DNA of 64,000 nucleotides. It comes from Mumia xiangluensis. GTDB lineage: Bacteria > Actinomycetota > Actinomycetes > Propionibacteriales > Nocardioidaceae. The stretch lies in the NCBI RefSeq assembly GCF_010994095.1, contig NZ_WJYO01000006.1:186001-250000 (forward strand). Direction: 5' to 3'. Made by a program: the position numbers and the translations under genes. Below the pieces are notes generated by a model. That model saw only the letters and a list, made by a program, of their open reading frames with translations, did not search any database and was not told where the DNA came from. This document shows, in pieces, positions 52,129 to 61,459 of this stretch (the stretch's first letter is position 1; each line of letters begins with the position of its first letter).

Positions 52129-52860
52129 GTGCCTACCCTGACCCGCTCCGCACGATGGGTGGCGTGGTTCAACGCCTGGCTCGCCGACACCGCGCCGCTC
52201 GAGACCGCCACCGACGCCGTACGCGGTGACGATGCCGCACACCACGTCCTGGTCGCCCTCGACGGAGACCGGTCCGCGCAGTCCCTCGTCCTGACGTGGG
52301 GTGCGTTGCGGCGTGCAGGGGCGACCGGCGCGACGCTGGCGCTGCCCGAGCCCGGGGACCCGTACGGGCTGGCCGGTCCCGCGACGTTCACCGCCGCCGC
52401 CACCGACGCCGGAGAGGCGGTCGTCATCGACGGCGCCGGCATCGGCCTGATCCCGGAGGTCGTCGGCCGCGGAGTCTTCTGGCACCGGTACGAGGCGCGT
52501 CCCGTCGCCCCCGGCGTCGGCCTCGGCGAGGCGTCGCGCGAGCTGCGTACGGAGCTTGCCGTCACCGCCGAGGCGCTGCTGAAGCTCGACGTCGCCCGCT
52601 GGCAGCCCGAGGTGCGGGAGGCCCTGGCGGGCATCCGTGATGCCACGGGACCGCTGCTCGCGCCCGGGTACGACCCGCGTGCCGAGCAGCTCGCCGCCAC
52701 CGCGCTCCGCTGCCTGGCGATCGCCGAGCTCGCCGACGAGGTCGAGTCGGGCGCGGTGACGGCGTGGGAGACCGACACGCGCTCGTCGCACCTGCGGACG
52801 CTGGCCCGTACGGCACGGCACGCGCTCGTCGTCGCAGCAGACGCGGGTCGGCCACGCTGA
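52129..52860 (+). CDS. conserved hypothetical protein, actinobacterial
   Basis: 243 residues with no recognised domain. Begins RSARWVAWFNAWLADTAPLE, continues with short strand-like VLVALDGD and helices, no Cys-rich or membrane segments; a central VIDGAGIGLIPEVV may be a small loop. Directly upstream of serB and likely cotranscribed or sharing control. GTG 52129 follows TAGGCT (52116-52121) by seven bases. Function unknown. Confidence 0.7.
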   Translation: MPTLTRSARWVAWFNAWLADTAPLETATDAVRGDDAAHHVLVALDGDRSAQSLVLTWGALRRAGATGATLALPEPGDPYGLAGPATFTAAATDAGEAVVIDGAGIGLIPEVVGRGVFWHRYEARPVAPGVGLGEASRELRTELAVTAEALLKLDVARWQPEVREALAGIRDATGPLLAPGYDPRAEQLAATALRCLAIAELADEVESGAVTAWETDTRSSHLRTLARTARHALVVAADAGRPR

Positions 52861-52890
52861 ACCCGGCGGCGATGGCCTAATCTCGGACCC

Positions 52891-54105
52891 GTGAACGCGC
52901 CCGTGCCGACGCCGACCGCTCCTCTCGACGCACCGACCGTCTCCGTGACCCTGCTCGGGCGCGACCACGCCGGTGTCACGGCGCGTCTCTTCGAGGCCTT
53001 CACCCCGCACGCCGTCGAGGTGATCGACGTGGAGCAGATCGTGCTGCGCGGTCGCCTCGTGCTCGCCGTGCTGCTCACCGCGCCGAGCGACCCTGCAGCG
53101 TTCGAGGCGACGGTCGTCAGGGTGGCCGCTGAGCTCGGCATGGAGCAGGAGGTCGCGTACGGGCGCGGTGACAACCGCGGTCGTCGGCGCGGACGCAGCC
53201 ACGTCACCGTTCTGGGCGCGCCGCTGCTCACCCGGCAGTTCGCCGCGATCACCGCGAAGGTCGCCGAGGCCGGCGGCAACATCGACCGCATCGTCCGGAT
53301 GGCCCGCTACCCCGTGACCGCGATCGACCTCGACGTGTCCGGCGCCGACCCCGACGTCCTGCGGCGCGCGCTCGCGCTCGAGGCCGCGGCCCAGGGCATC
53401 GACGTGGCGGTCCAGGCGCTCGGCATCCACCAGCACGCGCAGCGCCTCGTCGTCATGGACGTGGACTCGACGCTCATCCAGGGCGAGGTGATCGAGATGA
53501 TCGCGGCCCACGCCGGCTACGAGAAGGAGGTCGCCGACGTCACGGCGGCGGCGATGCGCGGCGAGCTCGACTTCGCGGAGTCGCTCCAGGAGCGTGTCGC
53601 CCTGCTCGCCGGGGTGCCCGAGTCGGCTCTCGACGAGGTCCACGCCTCGATCCAGCTCGCCCCCGGCGCCCGCACGATGATCCGGACGCTGAAGCGCCTC
53701 GGATACCGCTTCGCGCTGGTCTCGGGCGGCTTCACGCAGATCATCGACAAGCTCGCGGCCGAGCTGGACATCGACTACTGGGCGGCCAACACCCTCGAGG
53801 TCGTGGACGGCCACCTCACCGGTCGCGTCACCGGCCAGGTGGTCGACCGCGCGGGCAAGGCCGCGGCGCTGCGGCGGTTCGCCGACGAGGCCGGCATCGC
53901 CCTCGCGAACACGGTGGCGATCGGCGACGGCGCCAACGACCTCGACATGCTGGACGCAGCCGGCCTCGGCGTCGCGTTCAACGCCAAGCCCGCCGTACGC
54001 GATGCCGCCGACACCTCGCTGTCCGTCCCGTACCTCGACGCGATCGTGTTCCTCCTCGGCATCACCCGCGAGGAGGTCGAGGCGGCGGACGCCGTCGTCG
54101 ACTGA
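52891..54105 (+). CDS. serB: phosphoserine phosphatase with ACT domains
   Basis: Final enzyme of serine synthesis, 404 residues, SerB2-type. Two N-terminal ACT regions (VSVTLLGRDHAGVTARLF and a second near residues 105-180) bind serine. The HAD catalytic domain begins VVMDVDSTLIQGEVIE (motif I), continues with ALVSGGF, the Lys in RAGKAAALRRF and motif IV IGDGANDLDML. GTG 52891 follows TAATCT (52878-52883) by seven bases, giving a leaderless start separate from the upstream unknown gene. Confidence 0.95.
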   Translation: MNAPVPTPTAPLDAPTVSVTLLGRDHAGVTARLFEAFTPHAVEVIDVEQIVLRGRLVLAVLLTAPSDPAAFEATVVRVAAELGMEQEVAYGRGDNRGRRRGRSHVTVLGAPLLTRQFAAITAKVAEAGGNIDRIVRMARYPVTAIDLDVSGADPDVLRRALALEAAAQGIDVAVQALGIHQHAQRLVVMDVDSTLIQGEVIEMIAAHAGYEKEVADVTAAAMRGELDFAESLQERVALLAGVPESALDEVHASIQLAPGARTMIRTLKRLGYRFALVSGGFTQIIDKLAAELDIDYWAANTLEVVDGHLTGRVTGQVVDRAGKAAALRRFADEAGIALANTVAIGDGANDLDMLDAAGLGVAFNAKPAVRDAADTSLSVPYLDAIVFLLGITREEVEAADAVVD

Positions 54106-54161
54106 CACCGGGTGCGTCGTACGGGTCCGACCTCCGTCGCGCGCCCTCGGCCCTGGCGGGC

Positions 54162-54671
54162 TCAGCGGGGCGGCGGCGCGACGAAGTCCTCGAGCCGCAT
54201 CGCGCGCGGATCGATGTCGAACCAGTCGCCGTCGTACGTCAGGACGGCCGCTGCCGACGTCGGGAAGCCGCGGTCGCTGTACGCCTTCCAGGCACCGTTG
54301 TGGGTCCCGTCGTGCAGCATCCACACGAGATCCCCCATCGCGGGGTTGTGGCCGACCACGAGCACCGTGCTCGGCTCGCCCTCGACCATCCGCACCTCCT
54401 GGAGGACGCCGTGGGCGGTCGCGGCGTACAGTCCCGCAGGGTGCGCCACCTCGCTGGGCTCGAGCCCCAAGGTGGTGTTGAGCTCGTCGAAGGTCTCCCG
54501 GGTGCGCACGGCCGGCGAGACCAGCGCCTTCGCCGTCCCTGTCATGTAGACGGCCAGCTGCTCCCCCCGCAGGCGCGCGTCCGCGCGCCCACGCGAGGTC
54601 AGCGCCCGGGCGGCGTCCGACGGCGCGGACGGTTCGGCCTTGGCGTGCCGGACGACGACGAGCTGCTTCAC
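54162..54671 (-). CDS. SixA-like histidine phosphatase
   Basis: 169 residues. Catalytic RHG-type motif VVRHAKAE at the start, basic SPAVRTRETF, and the second His in VVGHNPAMGD. Matches SixA (phosphohistidine phosphatase) and its actinobacterial relatives. Target unknown. Starts three bases after the dodecin stop, so in its operon. Confidence 0.9.
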   Translation of the reverse strand: MKQLVVVRHAKAEPSAPSDAARALTSRGRADARLRGEQLAVYMTGTAKALVSPAVRTRETFDELNTTLGLEPSEVAHPAGLYAATAHGVLQEVRMVEGEPSTVLVVGHNPAMGDLVWMLHDGTHNGAWKAYSDRGFPTSAAAVLTYDGDWFDIDPRAMRLEDFVAPPPR

Positions 54672-54674
54672 CGG

Positions 54675-54887
54675 CTAGTCGTCCTCGAGCCGGAAGCCGA
54701 TCTTGAGGGTCACCTGGTAGTGCTCCACGCTGTCGCCCTCGATGTGGCCGCGGATCCCTTCGACCTCGAACCAGTCGAGGTGGCGCAGCGTCTGGGACGC
54801 CCGCTTGATGCCGTTGGTGATGGCCTCGGTGACGCCGTCGCTGGAGGTGCCGACGATCTCGGTGATGCGGTAGGTACGGTTCGTCAT
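54675..54887 (-). CDS. dodecin family protein
   Basis: 70-residue flavin-binding protein that forms a hollow dodecamer in the cytosol. The pattern is YRITEIVGTSSDGVTEAITNGI, then LDWFEVEGIRGHIE with the flavin-stacking Trp, and YQVTLKIGFRLED. Length is standard. CATGAT lies six bases before ATG 54887. First gene of a pair with the SixA-like phosphatase. Confidence 0.95.
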   Translation of the reverse strand: MTNRTYRITEIVGTSSDGVTEAITNGIKRASQTLRHLDWFEVEGIRGHIEGDSVEHYQVTLKIGFRLEDD

Positions 54888-54928
54888 GCGCCCATCATGC
54901 CGCTGATCGGCTGGCGTACCGTGGGGGG

Positions 54929-55270
54929 ATGGACGATCGTCACGACGACCCGGTCGCGATCACGACCGCGCAGGTCGGTCGAAGCGAGGAGCTGCGGCAC
55001 CGGCAGAACCGCTACCTGGTGTCGATGCTGATCCGTACGGTCTGCTTCATCCTGGCGGTCGTCGTCGACGGGTGGGCCCGCTGGTTCTTCATCGTGGGGG
55101 CGCTGTTCCTGCCCTACGTCGCCGTGGTGTTCGCCAACACGGCGCGCCGCAAGCCTTTGCCGCAGGCCGATGTCGTCCACCCGGAGCCGATCGGCCAGCT
55201 CGGCACCGGACCGACGGTGAAGCCCGACCCCCCGAAACCCTCCACGGCAGGATCCGATGACCCAGAGTGA
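54929..55270 (+). CDS. DUF3099 family membrane protein
   Basis: 113 residues, actinobacterial DUF3099. A short cytosolic start (AITTAQVGRSEELRHRQNRYL) is followed by two close membrane helices (LIRTVCFILAVVV, WARWFFIVGALFLPYVAVV) and a polar tail. Function unknown. TACCGT (54917-54922) ends six bases before ATG 54929. The 3' end overlaps the next gene by 14 bases. Confidence 0.9.
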   Translation: MDDRHDDPVAITTAQVGRSEELRHRQNRYLVSMLIRTVCFILAVVVDGWARWFFIVGALFLPYVAVVFANTARRKPLPQADVVHPEPIGQLGTGPTVKPDPPKPSTAGSDDPE

Positions 55271-55487
55271 CCCCGCAGACCAGGCTCCGCTGATCTGCTC
55301 CTCCAAGGGCTGCGACGCGCCCGCGAAGCACGCCGTGCTGTGGAACAACCCCAAGATCCACACCCCGGACCGGCGCAAGACCTGGCTCGCGTGCGACGAG
55401 CACGAGCCCTCGCTGCGCCAGTTCCTGTCGGCGCGCGGGTTCTGGAAGGAGACGCAGCCGGTCTCCGACCTTCCCCCCGCGCGGTGA
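55257..55487 (+). CDS. small Cys-containing protein (often labelled acetone carboxylase)
   Basis: 76 residues with a zinc-ribbon-like set: ICSSKGCDAPAKHAVLWNNP and, after 30 residues, WLACDEHEPSLRQFL. Such proteins occur beside DUF3099 in actinobacteria and are sometimes named acetone carboxylase, which has no basis in sequence. ATG 55257 overlaps the DUF3099 gene by 14 bases. Function unknown. Confidence 0.78.
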   Translation: MTQSDPADQAPLICSSKGCDAPAKHAVLWNNPKIHTPDRRKTWLACDEHEPSLRQFLSARGFWKETQPVSDLPPAR

Positions 55488-55490
55488 CCC

Positions 55491-55522
55491 TGGTCCCACC
55501 ACCCGCACCCCACGTGGGACCA
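55491..55522. terminator. hairpin between convergent small gene and moaA
   Basis: TGGTCCCAC (55491-55499) pairs with GTGGGACCA (55514-55522) around a 14-base loop, just past the stop at 55487 and before the convergent moaA end at 55577. It could serve both directions. Confidence 0.7.
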
Positions 55523-55576
55523 CACTCACCGCCAGGCCCGCACGAACGGCGCGGGAGCGGTCGGCGTACGCCCGTG

Positions 55577-56608
55577 CTAGCCGCCGATCGCGGACATCGG
55601 CCGGCTCGGCTGCAGGAAGCCCACGTCGTCGATGCCGTGACCCGGGAGCTTCGTCCACATCGCGGCGCGCCAGCGGTCGGCGATCTCGTCGTCGGACGCT
55701 CCCCCGCGCAGCGCAGCCCGCAGGTCTGACTCCTCGCGGGCGAACAGGCAGTTGCGCACCTGGCCGTCGGCCGTGAGCCGGACGCGGTCGCAGTCGCCGC
55801 AGAACGGGCGCGTGACGGACGCGATGATCCCGACGGTCGCCGGACCGCCGTCGACGAGGAACTCCTCGGCCGGCGCCGACCCTCGCGCACGGTCGGCCGG
55901 CGTCAGCTCGACGTGCGGGGCGAGCTTCTCGAAGATCTCGTCGGCCGTCACCATCGACCCGCGGTCCCAGCCGTGCTGGGCGTCCAGCGGCATCTGCTCG
56001 ATGAAGCGCAACCGGTAGCCGCGCTCGATGCACCAGTCGAGCAGCTCCGGAGCCTGGTCGTCGTTGATCCCCCGCAGCAGGACGGCGTTGACCTTCACCG
56101 GCTCGATCCCCGCAGCCTGCGCCGCCTCGAGCCCGGCGACGACGTCGGCGTGCCGGTCGCGGCGGGTGATCTGCTCGAAGGTGTTGGGCCGGATCGTGTC
56201 GAGACTGATGTTCACGCGGTCCAGACCGGCCTCGGCGAGCGCTTGGGCGGTGTGCTTGAGGCCGAGCCCGTTGGAGGTCAGCGAGACGGTCGGCGACGGC
56301 GTGAGTGCCTTCGTCGCGGCGACGATCCCGGCCAGCCCTCGCCGCAGGAGCGGCTCCCCGCCCGTGAACCGGACGTCGGTGATGCCGAGCTTCTCGACGC
56401 CGATCGTGACCAGGCGGACGACCTCGTCGTCGGTGAGGGTCTGCTCGGTGGGCATCCAGTCGAGCCCCTCCGCCGGCATGCAGTACTGGCAGCGCAGGTT
56501 GCAGCGGTCGGTCAGCGACACACGCAGGTCGGTCGCCGTCCGCCCGTGGCGGTCGACGAGCCGCGTCGCGTGCGGGGAAGCGAGAGGCACGACGGCTTCG
56601 GCTGTCAT
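55577..56608 (-). CDS. moaA: GTP 3',8-cyclase
   Basis: Radical-SAM enzyme of 343 residues for the first step of molybdenum cofactor synthesis. The first [4Fe-4S] motif is CNLRCQYCMP (C-x3-C-x2-C), and the C-terminal cluster is CGDCDRVRLTADG with the downstream Cys in VRNCLF. The chain ends in Gly-Gly, the functional tail of MoaA. ATG 56608 follows TAGACT (56615-56620) by six bases. No other moa gene is nearby. Confidence 0.97.
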   Translation of the reverse strand: MTAEAVVPLASPHATRLVDRHGRTATDLRVSLTDRCNLRCQYCMPAEGLDWMPTEQTLTDDEVVRLVTIGVEKLGITDVRFTGGEPLLRRGLAGIVAATKALTPSPTVSLTSNGLGLKHTAQALAEAGLDRVNISLDTIRPNTFEQITRRDRHADVVAGLEAAQAAGIEPVKVNAVLLRGINDDQAPELLDWCIERGYRLRFIEQMPLDAQHGWDRGSMVTADEIFEKLAPHVELTPADRARGSAPAEEFLVDGGPATVGIIASVTRPFCGDCDRVRLTADGQVRNCLFAREESDLRAALRGGASDDEIADRWRAAMWTKLPGHGIDDVGFLQPSRPMSAIGG

Positions 56609-56673
56609 GTCGTCAGTCTAGGTGTCGCGCCCTGCCCGTCGAGTGGTGTGGAGCGGTTCGCTACCGTCGAGTC

Positions 56674-57558
56674 GTGTACCGGTTCCTGCTGACGCGTCGT
56701 TGGGTCGCGTTCGCGCTGTTCGTCGCGCTCCTGGCCGGCGTGTGCATCTGGCTGGGTTTCTGGCAGTTCGGACGCCTCGACCAGCGCCTCGCTCGCAACG
56801 ACGTGGCCCGCGCGAACCTCGCCGCTGCGCCGGTGGCGGTCGCCGAGGTCGCCACCGCGGATAGCGATCAGTCCGAGCAGAACGAGTGGATCCAGGTCGA
56901 GGTCACGGGCACGTACGACACCGCGGGCCAGGTCGTCGTGAAGTACCAGACCCGCGAGGCCGGTCCCGGCGTCGAGGTGGTCACTCCCCTGCGTACGGCG
57001 GACGGCACCGCCGTGCTTGTGGATCGCGGGTGGATGCCGTCGGCCAACACCACCAACGCCACGCTCGACATCCCGGAGCCCCCGACCGGTGAGGTCACCG
57101 TCGTCGGGTCGTGGCGTGCGAACGACCACGTCCCGCTCCACGCGACCCAGCCCGACGACGGCCAGGTGCGGGCGATCTCGACGCTGGGGATGGCACCGGC
57201 GCTCGACTACCCCCTGTACGAGGGTGGCTACCTGGCGCTCGAGGAGCAGGATCCCGCGGCGACCGGGCTCACCCTCCCCGACGGTCCTGAGCTGGGCCAG
57301 GGACCGCACTTCTTCTACGGCCTCCAGTGGTGGTTCTTCGCGGCTCTCGCCCTGGTGGGATTCGGTTGGTTCGCGTGGACCGAGGCGCACCCGCGTGGCC
57401 CGCGCAAGGCCGGCCACGCCCGTCCCGGTCAACGCTCCGTGCCGGCTGCGCGAGCCGCTGCAGAGCGTGCCACGTCCGTGCGCGCCACCTCACAGGCCCC
57501 GGATCGCCCCGCCGTCGACCGGGAGCATCGTCCCGGTGATGTACGCGGCGGCAGGTGA
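56674..57558 (+). CDS. SURF1 family protein
   Basis: Haem-copper oxidase assembly factor of 294 residues. The N-terminal helix (FALFVALLAGVCIWLGFWQFGRL) with the WLGFWQ-type motif and the second helix (FFYGLQWWFFAALALVGFGWFAW) flank an outer domain with VKYQTREAGPGVEVVTPLRT and VDRGWMPS. GTG 56674 follows TACCGT (56662-56667) by six bases. The last roughly 23 codons (57490-57558) read antisense over the SDR gene and show no family feature. Confidence 0.92.
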   Translation: MYRFLLTRRWVAFALFVALLAGVCIWLGFWQFGRLDQRLARNDVARANLAAAPVAVAEVATADSDQSEQNEWIQVEVTGTYDTAGQVVVKYQTREAGPGVEVVTPLRTADGTAVLVDRGWMPSANTTNATLDIPEPPTGEVTVVGSWRANDHVPLHATQPDDGQVRAISTLGMAPALDYPLYEGGYLALEEQDPAATGLTLPDGPELGQGPHFFYGLQWWFFAALALVGFGWFAWTEAHPRGPRKAGHARPGQRSVPAARAAAERATSVRATSQAPDRPAVDREHRPGDVRGGR

Positions 57559-58254
57559 CAGCAGGAACGCTGCGGCTGCGCCGAACTCCTCCGGACGGCC
57601 GTAGCGTCCGAGCGGGATCGACCGCTCGTTGGTCGCCCGCTGCGCCGCAGCGTCGCCGGAGAGGCCGTCGAGGTAACGCACCCGCTCGGTGTCGATCCGC
57701 GCCGGCAGCAGGGCATTGATGCGGATCCCCCGCGGCCCGAGGTCGTCGGCGAGGTCCTTGACGAGCATCGCGAGCCCCGGCCGCAGCCCGTTGCTGATGG
57801 CGAGGCCGCCGATCGGCGCGCGTACCGACGACGACAGCACGAGCGCGATCGAGCCGCCCTCGCCGAGCTCAGGCGCGATCTCGCGGACGATGCGTACGGC
57901 GCCGAGGAAGACCGCGTCGAACGCGTCCCTCCACTGGTCGTCGGTCACGTCGCCCACCCGTCCACCCGGCGGGCCCCCGACGCTGACGAGCAGGCCGTCG
58001 ATGCCACCGAAGTGCTCCCGGGCTGCGGCGACCATCGCCCGCGGCGCGTCGGGGTCCGCGTTGTCCGCGGCGACTCCGACCGCGTGCTCGGCACCGAGCT
58101 GCTCGACCGCCACGTCCAGCGCGGCGCGGTCGCGACCCGTCACGACGACGTTGGCCCCGAGGCCTACGAGCACCTCGGCGGTCGCGAACCCGAGGCCCTT
58201 GCTCGACCCGGTGAGGACGTAGGTGCGGCCGCTCAGGTCGTACGGCGTGCTCAT
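57490..58254 (-). CDS. SDR family oxidoreductase with missing catalytic Tyr-Lys
   Basis: 254-residue short-chain dehydrogenase relative. The cofactor loop is TGSSKGLGFATA and SVGGPPGG replaces NNAG. At the active site the Ser pair SSSVRAP is followed by ISNGLRPGLAML where the usual Y-x3-K should be, so the Tyr and Lys are lost (a known subgroup with S-N-x-x-R). C-terminal TGTMLPVDGGAIRGL is canonical, confirming the 57490 stop. Start overlaps the enoyl-CoA hydratase stop by four bases. Confidence 0.9.
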   Translation of the reverse strand: MSTPYDLSGRTYVLTGSSKGLGFATAEVLVGLGANVVVTGRDRAALDVAVEQLGAEHAVGVAADNADPDAPRAMVAAAREHFGGIDGLLVSVGGPPGGRVGDVTDDQWRDAFDAVFLGAVRIVREIAPELGEGGSIALVLSSSVRAPIGGLAISNGLRPGLAMLVKDLADDLGPRGIRINALLPARIDTERVRYLDGLSGDAAAQRATNERSIPLGRYGRPEEFGAAAAFLLSPAAAYITGTMLPVDGGAIRGL

Positions 58255-59042
58255 CGCGCGCTCATCAGGTCGACGAACCGGCCGCGTTGCGCCGCGCGCT
58301 CGGCCGACGACTGCTCGGTGAGGTCGAGGTCACCGGCGGACTGGAGCAGCGCCTTCGTGGCGCTGACCGCGCCGTGCGGTGCTGCCGTCAACGCGGACAC
58401 CAGCGCCGCGACGTGGTCGTCGAGGTCGCCGTGACCGACGAGCGACTGCCCGAGCCCGAGCGCGTACGCCTCCTCGGCCTGCACCCATCGTGCTGTCGCG
58501 CAGATCTCGAGCGCTCGCGCGTAGCCGACCGCGTCGACCAACGGCTTCGTGCCGGTGAGGTCCGGGACGAGGCCGAGCGCCGGCTCCTTCATGCACAGCT
58601 GCGCATCGTCGGCGAGCACGCGCAGGTCGCACGCGAGCGCCAGCTGGAACCCGGCACCCACGGCGTGACCCTGGACGACCGCGACGGAGACGAACTGCGG
58701 GTTGCGCAGCCACGTGAAGCCCGCCTGGTACGACGCGACCGTCGCATCGAACTCGGCCTCCGGAGCCGCCGCCATCTGAGGGAACGACACCTCACCCTCG
58801 ATGCCGCCGGGCGAGAGCATCGACCGGTCGAGACCGGCGGAGAACGATGCACCCGCGCCGCGGAGGACGACCACGCGGACGTCGGCAGGGACCGCGGCAC
58901 CGATCGCGGCGAGCCCGCGCCACATCGCAGGCGTCTGCGCGTTGCGGACGTCCGGTCGGTTGAGGGTGACGGTCAGGACCGCGCCGTCGACCGCGATCGC
59001 GAGGCCGGCAGCAGCCAGCTCGTCGGTGGAGGGATAGCTCAT
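58251..59042 (-). CDS. enoyl-CoA hydratase/isomerase family protein
   Basis: Crotonase-fold enzyme of 263 residues acting on acyl-CoA. The oxyanion-hole elements are GASFSAGLD and GHAVGAGFQLALACDLRV. Catalytic acidic residues occur in MKEPALGLVPDLTGT. ATG 59042 follows TAGCCT (59050-59055) by seven bases and is preferred over the open-frame start at 59063. Leads an operon with the SDR (four-base overlap), suggesting joint acyl metabolism. Confidence 0.92.
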   Translation of the reverse strand: MSYPSTDELAAAGLAIAVDGAVLTVTLNRPDVRNAQTPAMWRGLAAIGAAVPADVRVVVLRGAGASFSAGLDRSMLSPGGIEGEVSFPQMAAAPEAEFDATVASYQAGFTWLRNPQFVSVAVVQGHAVGAGFQLALACDLRVLADDAQLCMKEPALGLVPDLTGTKPLVDAVGYARALEICATARWVQAEEAYALGLGQSLVGHGDLDDHVAALVSALTAAPHGAVSATKALLQSAGDLDLTEQSSAERAAQRGRFVDLMSAR

Positions 59043-59075
59043 GCACCCGAGGCTATCGGGCACGCCGGACAGCGC

Positions 59076-60677
<1,602 letters not shown>

Positions 60678-60785
60678 GGCGCAGTGCTCCCGGGAGTCGG
60701 CGAAGGGTGGGTCGTGCGGACGTGGGCGTGACGACGTCCGAGGACGACCGGGATCCGGTCGCCTCGCCCAGTGTACGGAGGTGCG

Positions 60786-61400
60786 TCAGTCGGCGACGAC
60801 GACGGACTCGATCACGACCGGCTCGAGCGGCTTGTCGGTCGCGTCGGTCGGCACTGCCGAGATGGCGTCCACGACCGCCTTGCTCTCGTCGTCGGCCACG
60901 ACACCGAAGATCGTGTGGAGCCCGTCGAGGTGCGGCGTGGGCACCGTCGTGATGAAGAACTGCGAGCCGTTCGTGTCGGGTCCGGAGTTGGCCATCGCGA
61001 GCTGGTACGGCTCGTCGAAGGTGAGGGCGGTGTCGATCTCGTCCTCGAACTCGTAGCCCGGGCCGCCCATGCCCGTGCCGAGGGGGTCGCCGCCCTGGAT
61101 CATGAAGCCAGAGATGACCCGGTGGAACGTCGTGCCGTCGTACAGCGGGTCGCTCGACTTCTCGCCCGTCTCAGGGTCGGTCCACTCCTTGTCGCCGGTC
61201 GCGAGACCGACGAAGTTGGCGACTGTCTCTGGAGCCTCGTCGGCGTAGAGATCGACCGTGATGTCGCCCATGGTCGTCTTGAGCGTGGCCTGCTGAGCGG
61301 TCACCCCCGCGCCGTCGCTGTCGCCGTTGCCGGAGTCACCTCCGCACGCGGTCGCGACGAACAGGAGGGCGACGGCCGAGACGAGCATGCGCAGGCGCAC
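60786..61400 (-). CDS. cyclophilin-type peptidyl-prolyl isomerase lipoprotein
   Basis: 204 residues. A lipobox (FVATAC) gives an acylated Cys near residue 19, so it is anchored on the outer face. The cyclophilin domain has [15 protein letters not shown], the catalytic Arg in that segment, and [16 protein letters not shown]. Helps fold exported proteins. GTG 61400 is chosen because AAAGGAA lies seven bases upstream; ATG 61388 is in frame. Confidence 0.93.
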   Translation of the reverse strand: MRLRMLVSAVALLFVATACGGDSGNGDSDGAGVTAQQATLKTTMGDITVDLYADEAPETVANFVGLATGDKEWTDPETGEKSSDPLYDGTTFHRVISGFMIQGGDPLGTGMGGPGYEFEDEIDTALTFDEPYQLAMANSGPDTNGSQFFITTVPTPHLDGLHTIFGVVADDESKAVVDAISAVPTDATDKPLEPVVIESVVVAD

Positions 61401-61459
61401 GGGAGTTCCTTTCAGTGGATCCGACGGACGGAACCGTACCGGGAGGGGGCGGCCTCGCC

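Noticed and set aside
55257-55487. acetone carboxylase annotation
   Set aside because: A 76-residue Cys-containing protein is far too short for any carboxylase subunit and has no matching motif.
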